DNA of 64,000 bases, from contig CAMCCX010000001.1 of the NCBI GenBank assembly GCA_945873305.1, positions 1 through 64,000 of the forward strand, in the 5' to 3' direction. Under the pieces are notes generated by a model. That model was not told the DNA's origin. It ran no database searches and was given only the letters and a program-made list of their open reading frames with translations. The translations under genes were made by a program, and so were the position numbers. This DNA comes from Akkermansia muciniphila (GTDB lineage Bacteria > Verrucomicrobiota > Verrucomicrobiia > Verrucomicrobiales > Akkermansiaceae). Numbering within the stretch: position 1 is the first letter of the stretch; every line of letters starts with the position of its first letter. Positions 8,685-19,279 of this stretch are shown here, one piece after another.

Positions 8685-11223
8685 TCGGCGCGAGTGATTC
8701 GAGGTGGAGGACGGGAGTGCGGGCTTCGTTGGATTTCTCGGGATCGAGTGTGAGGTGGATCGCCCAGTCGTTGAGGTCGTCGGGGTCGATGAGGGTTTGG
8801 TGGATGGTGAGGCCGTCTTCGGAAAGGTGGGTGTGGCGGGCGTTGCGGGCTTCGGGATCGAGGCGGATCTGGTGGCGGGCGGCGTGGTAGATGTTGAGCT
8901 GTTGGAGGAGGCGCTCGTTGGACCAGAGCTTGCCGTCGGAGTCATGGGTGGCGATGAGGCTGAGGGCGGCTTCGGTGTCGTAGCGGGAGAGTGCGGTGAC
9001 GAGGGTGAGGACGTGGTTGCGGAGGTGGCGGGTGAAGGCGGTCTTGTCCTTGGAGTAGGGAATTTTCTTTTTGAATTTTTCGATTTCGGATTTCGGATCG
9101 GGCGTTTGCGGGGACGAGACGTCCCCGCCCCTTAGTGCTTGCCACTCGTCTAGCAGGCTGGAGTCGGTGTGGCGGACGATGAGTTCCAGGAAGGACTCGG
9201 CTTCGTGGAGGTGCTCGGTTTTGGCGTGATCGGGGACGGTTTGGGCGAGGACTTTGTAAACTTCGCCGAGGTGGCGAAGGAGGACGGCTTCGGCGCGCTC
9301 TAACTTATAGGTTTTAACATAGTCTTCGAAGGACTGGTAATTTTCGATCATTTCCCGGGCGACGGTCTTGGGTTTGACGTTTTCGCTGCCGAGGTAGGGG
9401 TGGCGGAGCTTGAAGGCGTTGAAGGTGGTGTAGATGAATTCGGCTCCGGGCTTGGGGTGTTCGACCTGGTCGAGCATTTCGATGCGGTCGTCGAATTCCA
9501 TACCCTCGTCCTTGAGGCGGGCCATGAGTTCGGACTTTAACAGATCGACCTGTTTGCGGAGGACGATGTCGGGGTTTTCCAAAATGGACTCGATGAGGGA
9601 GACGACGTTGAAGGCATAGTCTTCGGCTTCCTTGTCGAGCTGCGGGATGGCGTCGAGCAGGTAGAGGCTGAGGGCGTGATTGATGGAGAAGTCCTCGGGC
9701 AGCGAGACATCGACAGCGATTTTCTGCGGGCCGCTGCGTTTGGCGGGCGGGATGATGTGGAGGATTTTCGCGCCGATGAGGCCGCGGAAGAGTTTGAAGG
9801 CGTGTTTTTTGAGGAGCTTCTTTTTGGAGGGCGGCTCGTGGCTGTCGTCGATGATTTTTTTCAACGCGGCGCAGCCGTCCTCGGTGGTGCGGGAGAGGAC
9901 GTTGAGGAGGGTGTGGTGGTGGACGGAGAAGCTGGAAACGAGCGGCTCGGGCGGGGCGGTCTGGAGTTTGGCGAAGGTTTGTTCGTCCCAATGGACGTAG
10001 CCTTTTTCCGGCGGTTTGCGTTTTTCAAAGGACTTCTTTTTGTTAGCGGTGGCCTTGGCGGCGAGGCGGAGGTTCTCGATGATGTGCTCGGGGGCCTGGG
10101 CGACGACGTAGCCGGTGGTGTCGAATCCGCGGCGGCCGGCGCGACCGACGATCTGGCGGAAATCGCGGACTGCTAGAATCTTGGTGCCACGGCCGTCGTA
10201 TTTGCAGAGGCCTGTTAACATCACGGTGCGGATGGGGACGTTGACGCCGACGCCGAGGGTGTCGGTGCCGCAGACGACCTTGAGCAGGCCGCGGGCGGTG
10301 AGTTTTTCCACTAACAACCGGTATTTCGGCAGCAGGCCGGCGTGGTGGATGCCGACGCCGTGACGGAGGATTTTCGAAAGTTCGCGACCGTAGGGGGAGC
10401 GGAAATCGGCGTCGTCGAGGGCGCGGGCGATGGCGTGTTTTTCCTCCTTGGTGCAGAAGTTGGTGGAGAGCAGGTCGCGGGCGGTGTCGGCGCAGGCGTT
10501 CTGGGTGAAGTGGACGAGATAAACGGGCGAGCGGCCTTGTTCGTTGAGTTCTGCGACTTTTTCCTGGAGCTGGGTGGTGGAGTATTCGAACTCAAGCGGG
10601 ACCGGGCGTTGGTCGGACTGGACGAGGGTGGTGGGTGCGCCTGTCAGGTCGGTGAGTTGTTTGGAAAAAAACGACGAGTCGCCGAGGGTGGCGGACATGA
10701 GGAGGAAGCGGGCGCGAGGCAATGTTAGCAGCGGGATTTGCCAGGCGGCGCCGCGCGAGTGGTCGGAGTAGTAGTGGAACTCGTCCATGATGACGTCGTC
10801 CACTGGGGCGTGCGCGCCGTCGCGGAGGGCGATGTTGGCGAGGATTTCCGCGGTGCAGCAGATGACCGGCGCGTCACGGTTGACGGTGGCATCACCGGTG
10901 ATCATTCCGACGTTTTCCGGGCCGAGCACATGGCAGAGCGAGAGGAATTTCTCGTTGGCGAGCGCCTTGATCGGGACGGTGTAGTAGGAGCGGCGGCCTT
11001 GGCAGAGAGATTTAAACTGGAGCGCGAGCGCGACGAGCGATTTCCCGGAGCCGGTGGGCGTGTTGAGAATAACATTGTTGCCGGCGAAGAGTTCGAGAAT
11101 GGCTTCTTCCTGGTGGTCGTAGGGCTCGGTGTCGGTGGCCGCGAGGTATTCGAGAAAAACGTTGAGGATGCCGTCCGGGGTGGGTTTTTCGGGGAGATTC
11201 TTGCGGCTGAGCGGGGCGGACAT
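8680..11223 (-). CDS. Ski2-like DEAD/DEAH RNA helicase (DUF3516-type C-terminus)
   Basis: [23 protein letters not shown]...TPTGSGKSL...DEFHYYSD...LMSATLGD...[18 protein letters not shown]. Confidence 0.85.
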   Translation of the reverse strand: MSAPLSRKNLPEKPTPDGILNVFLEYLAATDTEPYDHQEEAILELFAGNNVILNTPTGSGKSLVALALQFKSLCQGRRSYYTVPIKALANEKFLSLCHVLGPENVGMITGDATVNRDAPVICCTAEILANIALRDGAHAPVDDVIMDEFHYYSDHSRGAAWQIPLLTLPRARFLLMSATLGDSSFFSKQLTDLTGAPTTLVQSDQRPVPLEFEYSTTQLQEKVAELNEQGRSPVYLVHFTQNACADTARDLLSTNFCTKEEKHAIARALDDADFRSPYGRELSKILRHGVGIHHAGLLPKYRLLVEKLTARGLLKVVCGTDTLGVGVNVPIRTVMLTGLCKYDGRGTKILAVRDFRQIVGRAGRRGFDTTGYVVAQAPEHIIENLRLAAKATANKKKSFEKRKPPEKGYVHWDEQTFAKLQTAPPEPLVSSFSVHHHTLLNVLSRTTEDGCAALKKIIDDSHEPPSKKKLLKKHAFKLFRGLIGAKILHIIPPAKRSGPQKIAVDVSLPEDFSINHALSLYLLDAIPQLDKEAEDYAFNVVSLIESILENPDIVLRKQVDLLKSELMARLKDEGMEFDDRIEMLDQVEHPKPGAEFIYTTFNAFKLRHPYLGSENVKPKTVAREMIENYQSFEDYVKTYKLERAEAVLLRHLGEVYKVLAQTVPDHAKTEHLHEAESFLELIVRHTDSSLLDEWQALRGGDVSSPQTPDPKSEIEKFKKKIPYSKDKTAFTRHLRNHVLTLVTALSRYDTEAALSLIATHDSDGKLWSNERLLQQLNIYHAARHQIRLDPEARNARHTHLSEDGLTIHQTLIDPDDLNDWAIHLTLDPEKSNEARTPVLHLESLAPI
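9104..9135 (-). repeat. 32-bp palindromic element, in-frame inside the helicase CDS (peptide [11 protein letters not shown])
   Basis: CTAAGGGGCGGGGACGTCTCGTCCCCGCAAAC on the minus strand; same element and frame in pheT. Confidence 0.85.
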
Positions 11224-11232
11224 GCGGGGAGG

Positions 11233-11266
11233 ATTGAACACTGAACGCCCGACATTGAACATTGAA
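11233..11266. repeat. AACATTGAAC-type dispersed repeat, copy 1
   Basis: attgaacactgaacgcccgacattgaacattgaa; related copy at 16280-16316. Confidence 0.65.
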
Positions 11267-11389
11267 ATAAGAGGAAGAGTGGAGCGCAAAGAAGCGGGGG
11301 CAATGGATTTCTCCAGCGGACATTGATTTCAAAGGTGGCGGCAGCAAGCAAATCGACCATATGCTGGGAAATTACTATTATTGAGCCGA

Positions 11390-11929
11390 CTACTGGTTCG
11401 GCGGGTATTTCTGGAGCTTCCGTTGGAGCGACCTCCGGTGCAGTCCCAGCGCTTCCGCCGCTCGACTGATATTCCCGCCATGGTCGTGGAGGACCCGCTG
11501 GATGTGTTCCCATTCGAGACGTTCGAGCGATGGAGGCTGATAGTTTTCGCATTCCGGCGTGCTCGACCGGGAGCCATACAGGACGGCGAAAATCTGCTCG
11601 GCGTCGGCCGGTTTCGTCAGGTAATCGATGGCTCCGGCACGCACGGCTTCGATGGCGGTGGCGATGCTCCCGTAGCCAGTGAGGATCACCGCGCGGATGC
11701 CCGGATGTTCGTCGATCAGACGTTTCAGGCACTTCAGTCCGTCGCCGGGCATGCGCAGGTCGAGCACGGCGGCTTGTGGCGAGAAATCGCGGGCGACCCG
11801 GACGCCGGAGTCCGTGTCTCCCGCTGTCGCAGTTTCGTAGCCAGCTTCCCGGAACGAGCGGGCGAGTCGCTCCCGATAGATTGTATCGTCATCGACGATG
11901 AGGATGCGCTGGAAAGGTTGTGTGGTCAT
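11390..11929 (-). CDS. RegA/PrrA/ActR-like response regulator
   Basis: ILIVDDDTIYRERL, LDLRMPGDGL, Fis-type HTH NISRAAEALGLHRRSLQRKL. Confidence 0.8.
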   Translation of the reverse strand: MTTQPFQRILIVDDDTIYRERLARSFREAGYETATAGDTDSGVRVARDFSPQAAVLDLRMPGDGLKCLKRLIDEHPGIRAVILTGYGSIATAIEAVRAGAIDYLTKPADAEQIFAVLYGSRSSTPECENYQPPSLERLEWEHIQRVLHDHGGNISRAAEALGLHRRSLQRKLQKYPPNQ

Positions 11930-13182
11930 TCAAGGCCGGGTTTGACGGGCAGTGTGAGGGTGGCGCAGGTGCCTCCGCCGACGGATGGCAGCAGGGTGCA
12001 GGAACCGCCGAGGTGGCCGGTTAGCGTCTGGACGAGAAACAGCCCGAGCCCCATGCCGGACTGATCCTGTTTCGTAGTGAAAAACGGCTGGCCGATCCTG
12101 TTGCGGAGATGGGCGGGTATGCCCGGCCCGTGGTCGGTCACTCGGAAGACGATTTCGTCCGGCTCCTGGATGCGGATTTCGAGGGTGACCGGCTTTACAG
12201 AGGAATCGGCCTCGCAGGCATTTTCGATCAGCACGACGAGCGCTTGAAGGATGGCTCGCATGGATAGCAGCAGCGGAAATCCCTGGGTGCGGTCATCGAT
12301 CCTCACCCGCACGAACATGGCGGCGGAGAGGTGCTTCTCTAACTGCCCGCAGAGCATGGCGGCGGTGCATGGCTCCGGGGATTCGCCGGTCCGGCGAGTG
12401 GAGCGGCGATCAAGCCGGTCAAGAATCTGGCGGCATCGGTCCACCTCGCTGCGGATGAGGCGGGCATCTTCCTGCCAAGCCGGGGCCGCGCCTTGGCGCT
12501 GGAGCGAGCGTTCCAGGTCCTTGCTGGCAATGGCGATGGTGCCTAACGGCGAGCCGAGTTCGTGGGCGACTCCGGCCGCGAGAGTCGCCAATGCTTGGAA
12601 TCGGCTGGCTGCGGTGACCTGGCGCTCCGCCTCGGCGAGTGCCATTTCCCGCTCGCGGAGCTGCCGGTTCATACGGTGGACGAAGAATGCGAGGCAGGAG
12701 GCGATAAGCAACAGCGAGACTCCCCAGCCAGTCAGGAAAACGGAATAGGTCAGCCTGCCGTCATTCACAACCCAGGGTGGCCCCTTGAACGGAATGTGGA
12801 AATACCAGAGAACCATCACTTCCACCGTGGCCAGTCCCAGCAACGCACAAAGCGATTTCCCGGACAAAGTCATGGCCGCCAGCGCAACAAGTAACAGATA
12901 GAATCCGGCAAAGGGATTGTGCACGCCTCCGGAGAAGTAGAGCATCATTGTGAGTATCAACGTGTCGCCGAAGATCAGCGCATTCATCATAGCCCGGCAT
13001 TTTTCACTGTTGCCATCGAGGCAGTCGTGCAGCAGGTGGTTGGAAAACACCGTGGCCATCAGCCCGGAGATCAGCGCCCACCATGGGAGTTCCAACCGGA
13101 AAATGAACGCCGCCACCACCAAGGCGATCATTTGCCCGATGGCCGCCACCCACCGCAGGCGCAAGGTCCAGCGGAGCAGCAA
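11926..13182 (-). CDS. RegB/PrrB-like redox sensor histidine kinase
   Basis: Multi-TM, GGVHNPF heptapeptide (GGxxNPF), LAAGVAHELGSPLGTI H-box, GMGLGLFLVQTL. Confidence 0.8.
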   Translation of the reverse strand: MLLRWTLRLRWVAAIGQMIALVVAAFIFRLELPWWALISGLMATVFSNHLLHDCLDGNSEKCRAMMNALIFGDTLILTMMLYFSGGVHNPFAGFYLLLVALAAMTLSGKSLCALLGLATVEVMVLWYFHIPFKGPPWVVNDGRLTYSVFLTGWGVSLLLIASCLAFFVHRMNRQLREREMALAEAERQVTAASRFQALATLAAGVAHELGSPLGTIAIASKDLERSLQRQGAAPAWQEDARLIRSEVDRCRQILDRLDRRSTRRTGESPEPCTAAMLCGQLEKHLSAAMFVRVRIDDRTQGFPLLLSMRAILQALVVLIENACEADSSVKPVTLEIRIQEPDEIVFRVTDHGPGIPAHLRNRIGQPFFTTKQDQSGMGLGLFLVQTLTGHLGGSCTLLPSVGGGTCATLTLPVKPGLE

Positions 13183-13372
13183 CGACGCGGCGGGAAGTGG
13201 TGATTTGTGGGTGATGGGCGGAGTCTAAGCGGACCGGGCGGGCGCAGTCGCGCCAGAAACTGCGGAAGTCGCTGCGGTGTATTGTCGCAGAGGGAACGCA
13301 GCCACAGACATTTGCGCCTGCTGCGACATTCCGCCACATTTACGGATGGAAAATCGCGCGTAAAAGCGGCGC

Positions 13373-14782
13373 ATGGATTTCCCACCCTACTATCTCGACC
13401 ACATCGCGGGCGGCCGTCTGATCATCGGCCTGATCGCCTGCCTTCATGTGCTCATCAACCACCCGCTGGCCGTGGGTGCCTATCCGCTCCTGACCTTCAT
13501 GGAATGGTGGGCGCACAAGCACAACCGCCCGGACATCGACCGGCTCGCCTACCGCATCACCTTCGTCGTGTTCCTCGTCACGACCACGGTCGGCGCTCTA
13601 ACCGGCGTGGGCATCTGGCTCTCTACCTCGCTCTTCGCGCCCTTCGGGATCGGCAGCCTGCTGCGGGTGTTCTTCTTCGGCTGGTTCGCGGAGTGGTTGG
13701 TTTTCATTTCTGAAGTGGTGCTCATCATGTGGTGGTTCTTGAGTTGGAAAAAAGCGGACACGCCTGAGAAAAAGAAAAAGCACATCAAGATTGGCCTGGC
13801 CCTGAGCATCATGTCTTGGCTGACGATGGCGCTGATCGTCGCTGTGTTGGGTTTCATGATGAACACTGGGGACTGGAGCCAGAGCCGGGCGTTTCTCGAT
13901 GCGATGACGGCCCCGCTCTACATTCCGCAGCTTGGATTCCGCACGGCCTTTGCCTTCATGACGGGAGCGGTATTCCTGTGGTTCTGCACGTATTTCTTCA
14001 CGAAAAAAGACGCCGCCGCGAGGGCGTGGATGGTCGAGCGCCTGTCGCATGTCGTGCTCACGTCCTTGATCGCTCTCTTTTTCTTCGGCGTCTGGTATTG
14101 GTTCCGCATTCCCGAAGCCATGCGGGCGAACCAGTCCGTCGCACTGCTCTCGATGAGCTTCGTGCAGTGGCAGGACAAGTTCGCGATGCTGTTGGGGTGT
14201 ACGAACGGGGTGTTCCTGCTCATCGCCATCGGCGGCCTGACGGTGCCACGGCTGATTCCACGCTGGGCGCTGCTGATACCCACGTTCATGGGAATCTGGC
14301 TGTTAGGGCACTTCGAGCGGGCGCGGGAGTTCATGCGCAAGCCGTGGGTGATCGCGGAATATCTTTACTCGAACGGAATCCGCAAGGACGAGCTCCGTTT
14401 CCTGCAAAGCGAAGGGATGCTCAAGCACGCCACCTATGTGAAACACCACACGGTAACACCCGAGAACCGCGTAGAGGCGGGCGAGGACGTGTTCATGATT
14501 TCCTGTTCGCGCTGCCACAGCACCACCGGTCTCAATGGTGTGCTGGAAAAATTCACTCTTATGTATGGCCCTGGCGAATGGAGCGAGGGCGGTATGGTTG
14601 CGTTCCTCGGCACCATGCACAAGACCAGCACCTTCATGCCGCCATTCCCCGGCAACCGGGCGGAAAAGGAAGCGCTCGTCGCCTACATCCTTGATCTCCG
14701 CAAGACCCGCGAACCGCTAACCGGCGCGCAATCCGACGGCATCCGCCTCCCCGATCTCACCCCGGCTTCCATCAAACCATGA
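13373..14782 (+). CDS. Cytochrome bd-type oxidase subunit I-like protein with C-terminal cytochrome c domain
   Basis: Multi-TM; C-terminal CSRCH haem c motif. Confidence 0.65.
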   Translation: MDFPPYYLDHIAGGRLIIGLIACLHVLINHPLAVGAYPLLTFMEWWAHKHNRPDIDRLAYRITFVVFLVTTTVGALTGVGIWLSTSLFAPFGIGSLLRVFFFGWFAEWLVFISEVVLIMWWFLSWKKADTPEKKKKHIKIGLALSIMSWLTMALIVAVLGFMMNTGDWSQSRAFLDAMTAPLYIPQLGFRTAFAFMTGAVFLWFCTYFFTKKDAAARAWMVERLSHVVLTSLIALFFFGVWYWFRIPEAMRANQSVALLSMSFVQWQDKFAMLLGCTNGVFLLIAIGGLTVPRLIPRWALLIPTFMGIWLLGHFERAREFMRKPWVIAEYLYSNGIRKDELRFLQSEGMLKHATYVKHHTVTPENRVEAGEDVFMISCSRCHSTTGLNGVLEKFTLMYGPGEWSEGGMVAFLGTMHKTSTFMPPFPGNRAEKEALVAYILDLRKTREPLTGAQSDGIRLPDLTPASIKP

Positions 14783-16098
14783 ACGCTTTCCTCTTTCTCT
14801 CCACGACTCCAGTTCCCCGTGATCTCGCTCTGCCGCTGCCACTGCCGGAGGGCTTGCTGAAGGCGCTGCTGGTCCTGTTTTTCCTGATCCACATCCTGTT
14901 CGTGAATCTAACGGTCGGCGGCTCGCTGCTGGTGGCCATCCTCGAGTATCTTGGCTTCAAAAACAAAAAATACGATGCCCTCGCCCTTGAAGTGGCGAAA
15001 ACTGTCACCGTCAACAAGAGCCTCGCCGTCGTCATGGGCATCGGTCCGCTGCTCTGCATCAACCTCGTCTACACCGTGCAATGGTATGGCGCGAATGCCC
15101 TCACCGGGCACGCTTGGCTCATCATCATTCCGCTGATCACCGCCGCGTTTTTGTTAGCCTATCTGCACAAATACACTTGGCATCGTTGGGAAACCGGGAC
15201 CGCGAAGAAATTCCACTGGGCCATCGTGCTTACGTCCACACTGCTGTTCCTGTGCATCCCTTTCGTCTTCCTTGCAAACGTCAACCTCATGCTGTTTCCC
15301 AGCGAGTGGGAGAAGGTGAAGGGCTTTTTCTCCTCGTTGAAAATAGGCAACGTCTTCCCGCGCTACCTGCATTTCCTGCTGGCCTCCATTGCTCTAACGG
15401 GTCTAGCCGGTGCCGGTTGGTTCTGGCGGATAATCGTCGTCGATCACCTCGACAACGGAATGTCCCGCGAGGAACTGCGGCGGCTTTTCTACCGAATCGC
15501 CGCGTGGGCGACCGGACTGCAATTCATCGCCGGTCCGATCCTATTATTCACCCTTCCCGGCGTGGGCATCACCCCATTGCTCTACAAAATCATCCTGCCA
15601 TCCGCTGCGCTTGGCTTAGTGCTTTTCATTTTCCTATTGAAAAAATCAAAAGGCCCAGAGGAAAGCCTCCGACATGGCTATGTGAGACTATGCGTATTCT
15701 TCTCCATAGTCGTCCTCGGCATGGGCAGCGGCCGCCACGCCTATCGAGAGGCCTCTCTTTCCAGCCATCAAAAGCAGGTCCGCGAGCGCAGCACCCATTA
15801 CGCATCTTCACTCGCCGCATGGAACCAAGCGAACCCGCCATCAGACGAAGCCGAAGAAACACCCGAACAACTTTTCGCCACCTGCGCAGCTTGCCACGCG
15901 CCTGACAGCAAACTCGTCGGCCCTTCACTTCGTGAAATCGCCACGATCTACGCGGGCAATCCCGACGGGATCGTGACCTGGGCGACTGCCCCCGGCAAGA
16001 AACGCCCGGACTTTCCGCCCATGCCACCATTTGCCCACCTAGGGCCGGACAAACTACGGGTGATTTCGGAATACATTCTCGCTACCGCGCCGAAGTGA
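14779..16098 (+). CDS. Second cytochrome bd-like membrane subunit with C-terminal cytochrome c domain
   Basis: LFFLIHILFVNLTVGGSLLVAI membrane segments; C-terminal CAACH; 4-nt overlap with the upstream gene. Confidence 0.6.
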   Translation: MNAFLFLSTTPVPRDLALPLPLPEGLLKALLVLFFLIHILFVNLTVGGSLLVAILEYLGFKNKKYDALALEVAKTVTVNKSLAVVMGIGPLLCINLVYTVQWYGANALTGHAWLIIIPLITAAFLLAYLHKYTWHRWETGTAKKFHWAIVLTSTLLFLCIPFVFLANVNLMLFPSEWEKVKGFFSSLKIGNVFPRYLHFLLASIALTGLAGAGWFWRIIVVDHLDNGMSREELRRLFYRIAAWATGLQFIAGPILLFTLPGVGITPLLYKIILPSAALGLVLFIFLLKKSKGPEESLRHGYVRLCVFFSIVVLGMGSGRHAYREASLSSHQKQVRERSTHYASSLAAWNQANPPSDEAEETPEQLFATCAACHAPDSKLVGPSLREIATIYAGNPDGIVTWATAPGKKRPDFPPMPPFAHLGPDKLRVISEYILATAPK

Positions 16099-16114
16099 TT
16101 TCAAAGCAATTGCC

Positions 16115-16280
16115 TTAGACCGTTAGCATGATGGTGTGGATCGGGACGCCGACGCCAAGGGTGTCGGTGCCGCAGACAACTTTGAGTAAGCCGCGGGCGG
16201 TGAGCTTTTCGACTAACAAGCGGTATTTTGGCAGCAGCCCGGCGTGGTGGATGCCGACGCCGTGGCGGAGGAGGATGGGA
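16115..16280 (-). pseudogene. Internal fragment of a second helicase copy
   Basis: [52 protein letters not shown] matches intact helicase [14 protein letters not shown]...[14 protein letters not shown]. Confidence 0.85.
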
Positions 16281-16316
16281 ACATCGAACATTGAGCGCTC
16301 ATCATTGAACATCGAA
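16280..16316. repeat. AACATTGAAC-type dispersed repeat, copy 2, at the junction of helicase fragment and TA module
   Basis: aacatcgaacattgagcgctcatcattgaacatcgaa. Confidence 0.6.
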
Positions 16317-16336
16317 GTGAAGAGAACCTGAGAGTT

Positions 16337-16756
16337 TCAATCCAGCCAGTTCTCAAACCGCAGGCCGGGGACTTGGACGAAGTCCACGGTGTTGCGGGTG
16401 AGGAGCGTGGCGTCGTGGGCCAAGGCGATGCAGGCGATTCGCAAATCCATAGTGCCGATGCGGATGCCTTGGCTGCGGAGGCGAGTGAAGGCGGCGGTGG
16501 ATTCGGCATCCAGGGAGAGAACCACCCAACGGGCGAAGAAGTTCACGCGCTCAATGAGCTTTTGGTAGGCGAGGATGCGTTCGTCCGGATCAAGGGTGCG
16601 GTTGGTGCGGGCCAGCACGCCGCGAAGTTCTTCTTCCAGCGTGATGACAGTAGTGAATACCTGTGCCCCGGATTGCAGCAGGCGACCCCGGAGTCGGTCG
16701 CCAAGTGGAGTGGGATAGGCCAGTTCCTTGAGGTGATTGGTATCGAGCAGGAACAT
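16337..16756 (-). CDS. VapC-like PIN domain toxin
   Basis: MFLLDTNHLKEL..., TLEEELRG, GTMDLRIACIALAHDATLLTRNTVDF. Confidence 0.88.
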   Translation of the reverse strand: MFLLDTNHLKELAYPTPLGDRLRGRLLQSGAQVFTTVITLEEELRGVLARTNRTLDPDERILAYQKLIERVNFFARWVVLSLDAESTAAFTRLRSQGIRIGTMDLRIACIALAHDATLLTRNTVDFVQVPGLRFENWLD

Positions 16757-16763
16757 GGGCGAG

Positions 16764-16976
16764 TCAGTCCTTCACGCTCTGCCGCCACGCTTCGCCGAGT
16801 TGGTCCGCTTCGCGTGAGATGGCGTCGTCTTGCCAGGTGCCGACGGTTTTGAGCCAGTCGTTTTCAGCAGGTTGGGAAGCTGCCGGGTGCGAGCGGAGAA
16901 TGTCAGCCATTTGCTGTTCCAGCGTGGCGACTCGCTTTTCGATGGGCAATTCCTGAGTTGGAGTGGCTGTATCCAT
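16764..16976 (-). CDS. Putative antitoxin partner of the PIN toxin
   Basis: 70-aa ORF 7 nt upstream of vapC-like ORF; DDAISREADQLGEAWRQSVKD. Confidence 0.6.
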   Translation of the reverse strand: MDTATPTQELPIEKRVATLEQQMADILRSHPAASQPAENDWLKTVGTWQDDAISREADQLGEAWRQSVKD

Positions 16977-16985
16977 GGGGTGAGG

Positions 16986-17838
16986 TTAGCACACCAGCTC
17001 GAGAGATGAAGTCGATTTTTCAAGGGATCGATAAACACGGGCGATGGCGTGTTTTTCCTCCTTGGTGCAGAAGTTGGTGGAGAGCAGGTCGCGGGCGGTG
17101 TCGGCGCAGGCGTTCTGGGTGAAGTGGACGAGATAGACGGGCGAGCGGCCTTGTTCGTTGAGCTCGGCAACTTTTTCCTGGAGCTGGGTGGTGGAGTATT
17201 CGAACTCGAGCGGGACCGGGCGCTGGTCGGACTGGACGAGGGTGGTGGGTGCGCCTGTTAAGGCGGTGAGTTGTTTGGAGAAAAACGACGAGTCGCCGAG
17301 GGTGGCGGACATCAGGAGAAAGCGGGCGCGGGGCAATGTGAGGAGCGGGATTTGCCAGGCGGCGCCGCGCGAGTGGTCGGAGTAGTAATGGAACTCGTCC
17401 ATGATGACGTCGTCCACCGGGGCGTGCGCGCCGTCGCGGAGGGCGATGTTGGCGAGGATTTCGGCGGTACAGCAGATGACCGGGGCGTCGTGGTTGACGG
17501 TGGCGTCGCCGGTGATCATGCCGACGTTTTCCGGGCCGAGGACGTGGCAGAGGGAGAGGAATTTCTCGTTGGCGAGCGCCTTGATCGGGACGGTGTAGTA
17601 GGAGCGGCGGCCTTGGCAGAGGGATTTGAACTGGAGCGCGAGGGCCACAAGCGATTTCCCGGAGCCGGTGGGGGTGTTGAGGATGACGTTGTTGCCGGCG
17701 AAAAGTTCGAGGATGGCTTCTTCCTGGTGGTCGTAGGGTTCGGTGTTGGTGGCGGTGAGGTAGTCGAGGAAGATATTGAGGATGTCGTCCGGGGTGGGGT
17801 TTTCGGGGAGGTTCTTGCGGCTGAGCGGGGCGGACATG
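16986..17838 (-). pseudogene. Truncated N-terminal part of a second Ski2-like helicase copy
   Basis: [21 protein letters not shown]... to EEKHAIAR, then non-homologous tail VYRSLEKSTSSLELVC*; ~8 differences in ~270 aa to the copy at 8680-11223. Confidence 0.85.
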
Positions 17839-17926
17839 CGGGGAGGATGGGGGAGGAAGAGTTGACCGCAAGGACGCAAAGTTTTCCGGATCAACTACCG
17901 CAACTCTCAGCCATCCGGGACGTGTG

Positions 17927-18742
17927 TTATGGCACGCGGGGGAATTTCGAGAAATCCGGAACGCGCTTTTCGAGGAAGGCTTGTTTCCCTTCGCGGCCTT
18001 CCTCGCTCATGTAGTAAAGCAGCGTAGCGTTTCCTGCCAGATCCAGCAGGCCCATCTGGCCGTCGCAATCCGCGTTGAGGGCGGATTTGAGGCAGCGCAG
18101 GGCGAGTGGCGAGTGGGCGAGCATTTCGCGGCACCACTGGAGGGTTTCCCTTTCGAGATCCGCGAGCGGGACGACGGTATTGACGAGGCCCATGTCGAGC
18201 GCCTGCTGGGCGTCATACTGGCGGCAGAGATACCAGATTTCACGGGCCTTTTTCTGGCCGACGATGCGGGCCAGATAGCTGGAACCGAGGCCGCCGTCGA
18301 ACGAGCCGACCTTGGGGCCGGTCTGGCCGAAACGGGCGTTGTCAGCGGCGATGGTGAGGTCGCAGACGATGTGCAGGACATGGCCGCCGCCGATGGCGTA
18401 GCCGGCGACCATCGCGACGACGGGCTTGGGCAGGGAGCGGATTTTTTTCTGCAGGTCGAGCACGTTGAGTCGCGGAACGCCATCCTCGCCGATGTAACCG
18501 GCGTGGCCGCGGACTTTCTGGTCGCCGCCGGAGCAGAACGCGAGGTCGCCGGCGCCGGTGAGGATGATGGCGCCGACTTTGGGATCCTCGTGGGCGAGAT
18601 CGAAGGCGACGAGCATTTCCTTCACGGTTTGCGGGCGGAAGGCGTTGCGCACTTCGGGCCGGTTGATGGTGATTTTTGCAATACTTCCCTCATCCGTTGT
18701 TTCGTATCGGATGTCCTCAAATTCGCGCGCGGTGGTCCACAT
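17927..18742 (-). CDS. menB: 1,4-dihydroxy-2-naphthoyl-CoA synthase
   Basis: [65 protein letters not shown]. Confidence 0.93.
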   Translation of the reverse strand: MWTTAREFEDIRYETTDEGSIAKITINRPEVRNAFRPQTVKEMLVAFDLAHEDPKVGAIILTGAGDLAFCSGGDQKVRGHAGYIGEDGVPRLNVLDLQKKIRSLPKPVVAMVAGYAIGGGHVLHIVCDLTIAADNARFGQTGPKVGSFDGGLGSSYLARIVGQKKAREIWYLCRQYDAQQALDMGLVNTVVPLADLERETLQWCREMLAHSPLALRCLKSALNADCDGQMGLLDLAGNATLLYYMSEEGREGKQAFLEKRVPDFSKFPRVP

Positions 18743-18844
18743 GGCGGGAGCTTGAATGATTCGCCGCGGGCCCGCAATCCGGCAATCGCAGCGATTTTTT
18801 AAAGCCCTTTGACACGCCACCCCTGTTTTTGCATGTTCCCGCGC

Positions 18845-19279
18845 ATGCAAGCCATGCAATTCGAGCAATCGGTCGTTTCGATCCTGAAACGCGACAAGAG
18901 ATTTGACCCGCATGCTTACTTTTTCCTGAAGGACGCCTTGGATTTCACGCTCAAGCGCATCGCCGAATCCAACGGCGGCCAGGCGCGACATGTGAGCGGG
19001 CCGGAGCTGTTGGAAGGTTGCCGGGATTACGCGCTGGAACAATTCGGGCCGATGGCTTCCACGCTGATGACCGAGTGGAGCATCCGCAAATGCCAAGACG
19101 TCGGCGACATGGTTTTCAATCTCATCGAGGAGCAGGTTTTCGGAAAACAGGAGTCGGACAAAAAGGAGGATTTCTCCGAAGTCTTCGATTTCGAGGCTTC
19201 GCTGATCGTCCCGTTCCTGCCGAAGAGCCGGGCCGCGGCACCGAAGCAAGGGCGCCGCTCGGAGCGCGCGGTTTCCTAA
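18845..19279 (+). CDS. Minf_1886 family (Verrucomicrobia/Planctomycetes-restricted) protein
   Basis: [65 protein letters not shown]. Confidence 0.8.
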   Translation: MQAMQFEQSVVSILKRDKRFDPHAYFFLKDALDFTLKRIAESNGGQARHVSGPELLEGCRDYALEQFGPMASTLMTEWSIRKCQDVGDMVFNLIEEQVFGKQESDKKEDFSEVFDFEASLIVPFLPKSRAAAPKQGRRSERAVS

